From Trichomonas vaginalis G3 (taxonomy: Eukaryota > Parabasalia > Trichomonadida > Trichomonadidae), in assembly GCF_026262505.1 (NCBI RefSeq), contig NC_067204.1, positions 17,214,165 through 17,278,164 of the forward strand: a stretch of 64,000 bases of DNA, in the 5' to 3' direction. How positions within the stretch are numbered: the stretch's first letter is position 1; the number at the start of each line of letters is the position of its first letter. The notes beneath the pieces were generated by a model that ran no database searches, was not told where the DNA came from, and worked only from the letters and a program-made list of their open reading frames with translations. Positions 21,498-29,615 of the stretch are shown here, piece by piece. Both the position numbers and the translations under genes were made by a program.

Positions 21498-21888
21498 TTT
21501 TGATGTGTCTTGTAGCGCAATTCATTTCTTTGTGAAATATATGATCAAGAAACATATAAAAATCACATTTTTATTTATAATTTTCTTCTAAATGCATTAT
21601 TCAATTTAAATTTGATTTGATTTCTAAAAATAACTATTTAAATCCGCTGAGTATATATAGAAAATGCATAATTGCATATTGTTCTCCGAGTGCGGGACAA
21701 ATTTGCCGGGTGTCACTTTTTCAATAACCTTAAATTACGCTTTTCTGATTTTAAAAAAATAACCTTAAATTATATTTGAAGAAATTATGTCTATGATATA
21801 TGTTTTATGCTAGAATCTTGGAGTTTTCATGCACTACACAAGAGCTCCAAGGTTCCAAGAGTGAATGCTCAATAGCAATTATAGAGAT

Positions 21889-21952
21889 GTACCTTTTCAA
21901 AATGACTTTTACTGATTAAATTTAATCAATAGAAGACATTTTGAAAAGGTAC
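21889..21952. repeat. Large perfect inverted repeat with inner palindrome
   Basis: Sixteen-base arms (21889-21904 and 21937-21952, core CCTTTTCAAAATG) are perfect complements and enclose a 16-bp perfect palindrome TGATTAAATTTAATCA (21913-21928). Looser pairing extends outward on both sides. Confidence 0.85.
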
Positions 21953-22048
21953 CTCTACAATTAGATATACAAGAGATTCAAAGCTTCATTTCAGATAGAT
22001 TTGAAACTTTGAAACTCTTGGTAGATTTTGAGTGAATGCTGACAATCA

Positions 22049-22087
22049 TCTTTGAGAAGGTTTTCTTTAAGAAAACCTTCTCAAAGA
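22049..22087. repeat. 39-nt near-perfect palindrome
   Basis: Arms of 19 bp (22049-22067 and 22069-22087) pair perfectly around a single central T; the arm core is GAGAAGGTTTTCTT. It directly abuts the first unit of the 122-bp tandem array. Confidence 0.85.
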
Positions 22088-22088
22088 G

Positions 22089-22632
22089 GTTTCTCAGGAG
22101 CCCTGAGGCTCCCTTTCGTAATGATTGGGAGCCTTGGGGCTCCTGAGACGAAGAATGGCTTCGCCGAATCTTTGATCAGCAGAGGCCAAATGAAAAGGCC
22201 TCTGCTGATGGATTCTCAGGAGCCCTGAGGCTCCCTTTCGTAATGATTGGGAGCCTTGGGGCTCCTGAGACGAAGAATGGCTTCGCCGAATCTTTGATCA
22301 GCAGAGGCCAAATGAAAAGGCCTCTGCTGATGGATTCTCAGGAGCCCTGAGGCTCCCTTTCGTAATGATTGGGAGCCTTGGGGCTCCTGAGACGAAGAAT
22401 GGCTTCGCCGAATCTTTGATCAGCAGAGGCCAAATGAAAAGGCCTCTGCTGATGGATTCTCAGGAGCCCTGAGGCTCCCTTTCGTAATGATTGGGAGCCT
22501 TGGGGCTCCTGAGACGAAGAATGGCTTCGCCGAATCTTTGATCAGCAGAGGCCAAATGAAAAGGCCTCTGCTGATGGATTCTCAGGAGCCCTGAGGCTCC
22601 CTTTCGTAATGATTGGGAGCCTTGGGGCTCCT
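22089..22632. repeat. Tandem array of a 122-bp hairpin-rich unit
   Basis: About 4.5 nearly identical copies with a period of exactly 122 bp (equivalent points at 22211, 22333, 22455, 22577). Each unit contains a 21-bp stem with two mismatches built from GGAGCC/GGCTCC blocks, a CGAAG...CTTCG hairpin, and a perfect 13-bp stem ATCAGCAGAGGCC with a 9-nt loop. The unit is much richer in G+C than the surroundings. Open frames within it are by-products of the repetition. Function is unknown; a structured RNA or a hairpin minisatellite are the options. Confidence 0.9.
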
Positions 22633-23007
22633 GCAGCAGAGTATCGCTCCGCTCCATTAAATTTTTTAAAAAAAGTGCCGTGTGGCAAATTTGTCCTGTT
22701 CCCCATCTTTATTATTTTTTTTATTCCTTTGAAAAGTGACACTGGATAGTTTGTCCCTTTCTCTTGTTCTCCTTTAAAAACTTTTTTTTACAATTTATTT
22801 GATATACTTTCTAAAAATCACTAAATAAATCCACACGGTGAATAAAAAATCGCAAATTTGTCCATCATTCACCTCTACATACTTTTTTTACAAATCATTA
22901 TTGATTTGTTTTCTAAAAATAACTAATTAAATTAGAAGTTCATTGACAAAACAAAAAGATGTTTTATACAAATTATCTTTTATAGTTTCATAAAAAAAAA
23001 ATTAATA

Positions 23008-24201
23008 TTATTCCTCTAAGTATTTTGATGTAAGCTCTGATTTCTGGCTTGCTGTAGATGTTGATTCCTTGCTCTTAAGATTCTTTCTTTCTGCTTCTTC
23101 GACCAAACGAATATCTTCTGGTTTTGCAGGAATGGAGTATATATTATTACGTTTTGTAGCTTCGACGTAGGCTATCTTTGATGTATGTTCTTCGTTCGAA
23201 ACAACCGGAACTGCACGATATAAATAATCTTCTCCTTGGCCTCTCAGTTTGAGTTGTAAGGCTTCGCCATTCAATATCAAGAATATTCTGCCATCATCTG
23301 TCTTGTAAAAGAATGCATTTGAGTGTCCATTCTCGAATTTAATTGTCATAACGCTATTTGCCTTTCTTGTGCGCTTTTTGTCGGAGGAAACGACGCCAAT
23401 CCATGAAGGAATAAGAAGCTCATCGGTCATTGGAAGATCTTCTTCTTTATGTGGCTTATGTAAGTATTCTTCTGTAAATACCTTTGGAGTATCATCTTCG
23501 CTATAATAGTCGGAGCTTTCTGAATCATCACCCTTGGCAGTAGTTTCGACGTATCTAATGAATTGTTTGGAGAGTTTTTCGAAATTGGTTCCTTCTGGTA
23601 TATCAGTCTTGTTATCAAGCCATTGGAGGAAGGATTCTTCATCACGAAGGCCATTTTCGTAAGCTTCTTGAAGATATTTGAAGTCTGGGCTACGCCTGAT
23701 GATATTATTTTCTTTTTCTTTCTTCTCCTTAGCTTCTTTCTTCTTCTTAGGTTCTCTAGGCTTTTTCTCTTTAGGCTTCTTTTCTTTTGGTGGTTTTGGC
23801 TCCTTCTTTTTAGGTGCGGCTTTCTTCTTTGGCTGTTGTTTCTTCTTTTTCTTCTTCTTCTTTTCATCATCATCGGATTCTCCGAAACTTTCATCACTGT
23901 CATCAATGAAGTCAGAGTCTTGGTTTAAACGCTCTTGTTTAAGTCGAATTTTATCTTGGCGCTCAAATTCGGCTCTATTTTTCCTAGTATCTGGTAAGAT
24001 TCTATCTTTAGCATCGTTCATAATAATTTCGTCTGTTTCATAATCTGGGTAATAAACCTTGATTGAATCAGTGAAAATGTGATCAATTTTGGCCTTGTAA
24101 ATATCAAAGTCGTTATCTGCATCAATTACATAAACTGTTTCTCCTTGATAGAACTGGTGATCCGGATCTTTTTCAATCTTTCCTAATAGAGTTGACGCCA
24201 T
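23008..24201 (-). CDS. Tudor-like, lysine-rich putative chromatin protein
   Basis: A 397-residue protein from the ATG at 24201 (MASTLLGKIEK); the frame is open further upstream but that part looks non-coding. Residues about 15-75 form a barrel-like module with YQGETVYVID, YKAKIDHIF and VYYPDYETDE, as in Tudor/chromo-barrel domains that read histone marks. It is followed by an acidic patch with Ser-Asp runs (possible CK2 sites), then about 60 residues made almost only of Lys, Pro and Glu, as in nuclear DNA/RNA-binding tails. The C-terminal half is globular and unrecognised (ELLIPSWIGVVSS, FENGHSNAFFYKT). A nuclear role is inferred; the exact family is not known. Confidence 0.7.
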   Translation of the reverse strand: MASTLLGKIEKDPDHQFYQGETVYVIDADNDFDIYKAKIDHIFTDSIKVYYPDYETDEIIMNDAKDRILPDTRKNRAEFERQDKIRLKQERLNQDSDFIDDSDESFGESDDDEKKKKKKKKQQPKKKAAPKKKEPKPPKEKKPKEKKPREPKKKKEAKEKKEKENNIIRRSPDFKYLQEAYENGLRDEESFLQWLDNKTDIPEGTNFEKLSKQFIRYVETTAKGDDSESSDYYSEDDTPKVFTEEYLHKPHKEEDLPMTDELLIPSWIGVVSSDKKRTRKANSVMTIKFENGHSNAFFYKTDDGRIFLILNGEALQLKLRGQGEDYLYRAVPVVSNEEHTSKIAYVEATKRNNIYSIPAKPEDIRLVEEAERKNLKSKESTSTASQKSELTSKYLEE

Positions 24202-24652
24202 TTTAATATTCAAACAAACCTCTTCAAAAATATTTTTTTTTCTTCGTTCGCAAATAATTATTTTTGAAAAATATATCATATTTTATCTATATTTGACAAT
24301 TTATAAAGCATCTCATATCTAATAGCCAAGTATGAGCATTTTTAAGATTATCAAAGATATAAAGTTATCAATTAGTGGCCATTATCAGTATTAAACAGTT
24401 TAGCTACATATGCAAATCTAAAATGAGAAGCACATGGATAATAATATCCAAATTTTCAAGGTTTCAAATAAAAATATGTCGATTTCACAAGATATTTTGG
24501 TATATAGGCTTTAAAATCAATACCATTACTGCTTACAAATCATCATACAACATTACAAGGTCTGATAAGAAATAATGTTAACAGACTTTATAGGGAGAAA
24601 ACAGTGAAAGAAAAGCTATATGAAAATGAAATTGGGAATAAAAAATCAATAA
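24202..24652. other. AT-rich intergenic between divergent genes
   Basis: About 450 bp between the Tudor-like gene and the type I membrane protein gene, which diverge. It presumably holds both promoters. A TCAATA a few bases before the ATG at 24653 is in initiator position. A 66-codon open frame inside has no protein-like features. Confidence 0.5.
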
Positions 24653-25222
24653 ATGCTCAATGTTTTTCTTTTATCTGTATCTTCATTAACTTTTGGTGAT
24701 ATTGCAGGACACTGGGATGGATCAAAGTGTACTAAAAGCGATGAATGCGAGAAAATCGTATGCTCTTTCATTTATAAAACCAAAGATACATTAATTTGTA
24801 ATTTATGGCTCGATTCATCAACAAAAAGCTTTACAAATCTCGATAATTCTTATTTTGCATCAATGGAATTGACTCAAACAAACTCAAACTCATTTGATTT
24901 CAGATGGAAAAATTCGATTCGCCAAATATATATACAAAATAATGTTGGTTATTCCGATAAAACAAGGAAAACACTAACTCAAACCAATTCATCATCTGAT
25001 TCACTAATTCATAAAATAATTATTTCAAAAAAAGATATCTATTTGAACTACTTAGATAATGATCAAAACATTTCAATTCATATTAATAAAATTGCAAATC
25101 TAGGGATCTCACAAAAAGAAAGAAGCCAAAATTTACTCTACCTCCTAATTGGAATTATCCTCGGCCTTATAGGATTTGCATTAATAGTTTACAATACTAT
25201 AGTTCAAAGTTTTGATCGTTGA
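24653..25222 (+). CDS. Small type I membrane protein, unknown
   Basis: A 189-residue protein with a cleavable-looking signal peptide (MLNVFLLSVSSLTFG), a roughly 140-residue lumenal or extracellular domain with four Cys (CTKSDECEKIVC and a later C), several N-glycosylation sequons, and one membrane helix near the C-terminus (about 161-181, LLYLLIGIILGLIGFALIVY) with a very short tail. No family recognised. The start is the only ATG giving a signal peptide. It lies between the Tudor-like gene and a beta-helix gene copy. Confidence 0.75.
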   Translation: MLNVFLLSVSSLTFGDIAGHWDGSKCTKSDECEKIVCSFIYKTKDTLICNLWLDSSTKSFTNLDNSYFASMELTQTNSNSFDFRWKNSIRQIYIQNNVGYSDKTRKTLTQTNSSSDSLIHKIIISKKDIYLNYLDNDQNISIHINKIANLGISQKERSQNLLYLLIGIILGLIGFALIVYNTIVQSFDR

Positions 25223-25481
25223 AATCAGTAAATCATACAAAATAATGCAAAAATTTAAAAATTGCTAAGAAAAACATCATCTTACAGATCGCTTATATAT
25301 AATTCTAGCAACACAATGATACTAATCGCAATTTACGAAGCTATCAATACCATAATTTTAATTTTGGTATTAAAATGTTGCAATCATTCTATTAGACTTC
25401 AGGAAAGCAAAGAATTCTAGTCAACTCAACTGTGAAGGATATTTCTTCATAGAATATTGACACACAAAAAAAAAAAAAAAA

Positions 25482-26465
25482 TTAAGAAACAATCGAAGCA
25501 ATACTTTCTTCAAAACCTTGAAGATGAATAAGCTCCGTGAATATGACTTTATTCCCTTTGCCAAAATTAACAAAATAGTCACCTCCTGGACAGAGTTCTG
25601 TTGAAAGAAAATGAAGTTCAAGTGAACCTTCTTTGTTTGGTCCAATTTTTACATTTTGACCTGATTCATATAATAGTTCTGTAGTATCAATATATGAATT
25701 AGATACTGTAATTGAACCTTCATAACTAATTCCGAACAAATATTGACCATTTTGTTTGTTATTTGCAATGAAACAGTTTTCTAAAGTAACATCACCACTA
25801 CCACTACAACAAATCATTGAAGGAGGTACACCATCAGGTGTAGAAAGAGTGTTGTTTGTGAAAACAATGCTGTCAAATTTCGATTGTGTGCCTGCTGAAA
25901 TACAAATTCTGGAGTTTGCATAATTTTCATCAATAATTGAATATTTTATTGAAGATGTTCCTTCTCCAAATGCTGTTGCAACAGTATTAACTTTGCAATA
26001 ATTTCTCGTGGAATTGTTTTGCAAAAATGAAATATTTCCCATATACATCATAATTGCATTTCTTCCAGTACAAGTTCCTCGATTATTAAATGTCACCGAT
26101 GAATCACGAGCTTCATTAACTGCTGTGGGATCATCTGGCACCCAAATATAGCAAAACACTCCATCTGTAGTCGCTTCAGATCCAAAACTGCAAACTTTTC
26201 GAATAGAACTTTGGCCTTTATAGATGTAAATAGATCCACCATCGCCATTTCTAGATGAGTTTTGGAAAGTGCTCGTTGAAATAAGTGACTTAGTATTATC
26301 AGAATCAAGAACAATAACTCCTTCCTCGCCAAGACCTGTGAAATAGACTTTACACACATAAAAGTCTCCTTTATTTCCTACGTATTTCCTATTTTTATTG
26401 TATATTTCGCCTGAATAATCCGATTTGTAGACTTCATTCCATTCATTGGTTGATAAATGGAGCAA
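25482..26465 (-). CDS. Parallel beta-helix (Pmp-like) gene, copy 2, no ATG
   Basis: An uninterrupted frame of about 327 codons homologous to the decayed copy at 16.3 kb. It contains short beta-strand repeats with Asn ladders and motifs such as GDGGSIYI, FQNSS, FNNRG, FTNNTL and NCFIANN, consistent with a right-handed parallel beta-helix of the Pmp-like/adhesin type known in T. vaginalis. No in-frame ATG precedes LHLSTNEWNE; the frame is closed by a stop about 13 codons upstream, and both copies begin their homology at this same place. There is no signal peptide or C-terminal membrane helix. It may be a 5'-truncated duplicate or one exon-like module of a longer family. Surface function is inferred. 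Confidence 0.6.
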   Translation of the reverse strand: MLHLSTNEWNEVYKSDYSGEIYNKNRKYVGNKGDFYVCKVYFTGLGEEGVIVLDSDNTKSLISTSTFQNSSRNGDGGSIYIYKGQSSIRKVCSFGSEATTDGVFCYIWVPDDPTAVNEARDSSVTFNNRGTCTGRNAIMMYMGNISFLQNNSTRNYCKVNTVATAFGEGTSSIKYSIIDENYANSRICISAGTQSKFDSIVFTNNTLSTPDGVPPSMICCSGSGDVTLENCFIANNKQNGQYLFGISYEGSITVSNSYIDTTELLYESGQNVKIGPNKEGSLELHFLSTELCPGGDYFVNFGKGNKVIFTELIHLQGFEESIASIVS

Positions 26466-26609
26466 ATACGATATATAAAACCTTTTCTGCGATCCATCTT
26501 ATTCATTATGCAGTAAAATATTGAAAAAATGATATGTAGAACTTCGAGAAAAGCTAAAAATTTAGTAAATTTTAATTTTTAAACGGCTGCTCAGATTTTA
26601 TAGATTTTA

Positions 26610-29264
26610 ATGGATCAAAATAAGAAATTCAGGAATAATAGTAGTTCGACAAACAACAACGAGCTTCAAATGGCCAAGGATTTCGGTCCTTTGAATCAAC
26701 AAATATGTGAATTACAAACTTATATTAATCATTTAGAAACAGAAAAGCAACAACAAGATAATACAATCATAGAATTGCGAGAAAAGCTATTAAACGCTAC
26801 ATTACAATTACAAGACATCTCTAAGAATTATCAAGAACAAATTACATATAATAATAGCGGAAATAACACAGAGAGTTTACAAATAGAGTTAAATGAGAGT
26901 AGAAAAGAGTGTGAGCAGTTAAAATTAGAATTAGCTCGAATTTCTGGGCTTTTTAATTCTGAAATACTTGATCTTACGAATGATTATACTGATTCGACCA
27001 CACAACTTCAGATGCAATTAAATATGACACAGAAAAATTTACAAAACAAAAATAAAGAATATACAATTACCAATTCGGAATATAAAAGACAAGTTGATGA
27101 AACAAATGACAAGCAAAAACAACTAGTCGAACTTACTAAACGCTGCCGAGCACTCCAAGCAGAGCTTGATCAAAAAAATGATGAAAATTCAGCTCTTAAT
27201 AAAGAATTAAAGGACAAATTAGATTCAAATGAAAATTTAAAGGCACTACTAAGTGAGAAAGAAAATTATATCTCATCATTACAAGATCGCTTAAATTTAG
27301 AGGAAAAATCTTCAAGTAAATTTAAACAATCTCTAGAAGAAACAAGAACGAAGCTTTACTCTCAAGAGCTTATGCTTTCTCAAAATTCACAAGAAGCAAT
27401 TGATCAAAAAATTCAAGAAAAAATTGATGAATTTCAATTAGAGTTTAATCAAGAATTACAACGATACAACACAATAATTGATTCTAAAGACCAAGTAATT
27501 TCCAAGTTAGAAGCTCAACTCGAGAAATATAAACAAAATAACAATGCATTAGAGCTTAAAGCAGAGGAAGCCTATGAAAAGCAAGAAAGAGCAACTCATT
27601 CAGCAACAACTGTTAGTGAAGAGCTCGAGTATTTAAGAAAAGAATTAACTGACAAGGAATTAACAATCAAATCGTTAACAGATGACAAAAATGAATTATT
27701 AAGAGAACTTGAAACAGCTGAAATGAAAACACAGAGCGAAGAACTCGCAAAAGAGAAGAAATTACATAGCGATGACATCAAAAAACTTCAATCACAAATT
27801 GATACTCAGTCAAGACACTTTGGTGATGAATTGGACACTCTTAAAAAGAAACTAGATACATATATGATACAACTTGCTGACGGAAATTCCGAAATAACTC
27901 GTTTGACTGCAAGTTTAAATCAAGCGAATTCCGAAAACGAAAAACTTAAATCAGAATTGACATCTCTTAAAGAACAAAACGCAAAATACGATGAAAGAGT
28001 TATAAAAATGACATCTCAGATCCTTAATCTCGAAGAAAACAATAAAGTACAAAGCGTTAATCTCCAAGAAGCTGATGAAAGAGCCAAAGAAAAAGCAGAT
28101 ATTGAAGTAAGGAAAGCAAACATGGCTCTTGTATCATTGAACAATGATTTGGTAAAAGAACAGAAAATTGTTTTCGATCTTACAAATAAAAATGAAGAAT
28201 TACAAGCAGCAAACAGTGCATTGAAGAATGAAGTCAAACTATTAAATGATGCTTTGTCAGAATCAAATGAAAGACATCAAAAAGAATTAGAAATTCTCTC
28301 TAAATCAATCAAAAGCGCTGACATAGATATAACGAAAGAATACAATGAAAAGGTTATTAAACTCACAAAGTCATTAGATGAAACAAAAGCCTTGTTATAC
28401 GCAGAAGTTCAAGAGCATCAAGGAACTCGTGAACGACTTTCAAAATGCATAGTTGACTCAACCAAGAAAGACAAAGAAATAAGAGATTTACAATCTCTTC
28501 AAACAAACATTACTTGCATTCAACAACTTCTTAATGTTTCGAATCCTGCAGATGCAATTGCAGCAATTTCTAACTTGAAGAAATTAGAAATTGAAAATAA
28601 GAAATTGAATGGTACAATTTCGGATTTGAAAGAAAAACAAGAATCAACAATTTTACAGCCATTAAGACTTGAATCAACAATTGCACAGAAAAAAACAATC
28701 ATTAAGATGCTTGAGAAAGAGAAGAACTACTTGAGAGCGCAATTAGCTGCTCAAGTTGGAAACATTGATTCTTCTTTAGTTCACTGCGTTGTTTTGTTCC
28801 TAAACAATGTTTCTAAGAGTGAATCATTTGGAGATAATACGCGCCATGAAGCTGAATCCATATCAAGCAGTATAGTTAATGGTGATTACAAAGGCTTAAA
28901 GACTTTCGCAGGAATTTTAGAATCCGAAATTTCTGGTATAAACAAAAATCATTTCAATGAATCCTTGAACAAACTTGCGAAGATAATTGAAGGAAAGTTT
29001 ATAGAAATGGACCAAAAAATAGGAGAAGCGGGTGCTCATATAGAGTTACTATCTGATAAATTCCACGTTGCAAGAAGGAATAAGATAAAAGCTCATCAAC
29101 AGAAACTTATTCCAGCTCCACCAAAACAAGCTGCACATAGCGCTACTCCAAATAGACAGAAAGGAAGTGGTAACCCACTACTTGTACAATTAGATCCAAA
29201 TAGGTTCCCAAGAACACCTAAGATGTCAAATGCTCAACGTCCAAATCCTCATGATTATAATTAA
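26610..29264 (+). CDS. Long coiled-coil protein
   Basis: An 884-residue protein from the ATG at 26610. Residues about 30-700 are an almost unbroken coiled coil: E/K/Q/L/N rich with leucine heptads and no proline. The first 25 residues are Asn/Ser rich and polar; a globular helical part of about 120 residues follows the rod (from VHCVVLFLNNVSKSES), and the last 60 residues are Pro, Asn and basic. Such layouts occur in cytoskeletal, basal-body and golgin proteins; no specific family is recognisable. The spacer to the divergent beta-helix copy is short (144 bp). The gene is AT-rich with A-ending codons. Confidence 0.85.
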   Translation: MDQNKKFRNNSSSTNNNELQMAKDFGPLNQQICELQTYINHLETEKQQQDNTIIELREKLLNATLQLQDISKNYQEQITYNNSGNNTESLQIELNESRKECEQLKLELARISGLFNSEILDLTNDYTDSTTQLQMQLNMTQKNLQNKNKEYTITNSEYKRQVDETNDKQKQLVELTKRCRALQAELDQKNDENSALNKELKDKLDSNENLKALLSEKENYISSLQDRLNLEEKSSSKFKQSLEETRTKLYSQELMLSQNSQEAIDQKIQEKIDEFQLEFNQELQRYNTIIDSKDQVISKLEAQLEKYKQNNNALELKAEEAYEKQERATHSATTVSEELEYLRKELTDKELTIKSLTDDKNELLRELETAEMKTQSEELAKEKKLHSDDIKKLQSQIDTQSRHFGDELDTLKKKLDTYMIQLADGNSEITRLTASLNQANSENEKLKSELTSLKEQNAKYDERVIKMTSQILNLEENNKVQSVNLQEADERAKEKADIEVRKANMALVSLNNDLVKEQKIVFDLTNKNEELQAANSALKNEVKLLNDALSESNERHQKELEILSKSIKSADIDITKEYNEKVIKLTKSLDETKALLYAEVQEHQGTRERLSKCIVDSTKKDKEIRDLQSLQTNITCIQQLLNVSNPADAIAAISNLKKLEIENKKLNGTISDLKEKQESTILQPLRLESTIAQKKTIIKMLEKEKNYLRAQLAAQVGNIDSSLVHCVVLFLNNVSKSESFGDNTRHEAESISSSIVNGDYKGLKTFAGILESEISGINKNHFNESLNKLAKIIEGKFIEMDQKIGEAGAHIELLSDKFHVARRNKIKAHQQKLIPAPPKQAAHSATPNRQKGSGNPLLVQLDPNRFPRTPKMSNAQRPNPHDYN

Positions 29265-29615
29265 TTCTTTTTATATATATTATCAGATATTTGTGAATAA
29301 ATATTGTGTTTGCTTTAATAATCTAAGAATATATTCCATTATAAATGAATCAAATTCTATCTCATTTCTTGATAATAGGGAAAATATACAGAATATTGTT
29401 TTTATCTATAATTGATAGATGAAAATTCACACAAAACTAATTTTGTGATAATCGAAATAAGAATTACAATTCAAAACTCAAAATAACAAAAAAAATTTAT
29501 TTGAAATCTCAAAAATGTATTCTTAAAATGCTAAAAGAGAGTAATATTATGACTAAATTATTAGTTAATATTAAAAACTACCAGTTTATTATAACAATTA
29601 AAATTTATTAAAATT
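29265..29615. other. AT-rich spacer between convergent genes
   Basis: About 350 bp between the 3' ends of the coiled-coil and pseudokinase genes. Nothing recognisable apart from A/T tracts. Confidence 0.5.

Larger units (their letters stand above)
21688..22763. repeat. 1.08-kb foldback region with inverted, promoter-like ends
   Basis: The left end (21688-21724) and the inverted right end (22729-22763) share GAG...GGGACAAA....CC..GTGTCACTTTT.CAA, about 30 of 36 positions. A second inverted GGACAAATTTGCC lies just inside the right end (22684-22696, minus). Between them are large hairpins and a 122-bp tandem array, and no gene. The inverted ends could be terminal repeats of a non-autonomous element or two convergent copies of a host promoter motif, since a similar composite precedes the gene at 17500. 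Confidence 0.5.

Noticed and set aside
22460-22742. Minus-strand open frames in the 122-bp array
   Set aside because: They are translations of tandem non-coding units whose length is not a multiple of three; the frame is lost between units.
24375-24575. 66-codon open frame upstream of the small membrane protein
   Set aside because: It lies in the divergent promoter spacer and shows no conserved pattern.
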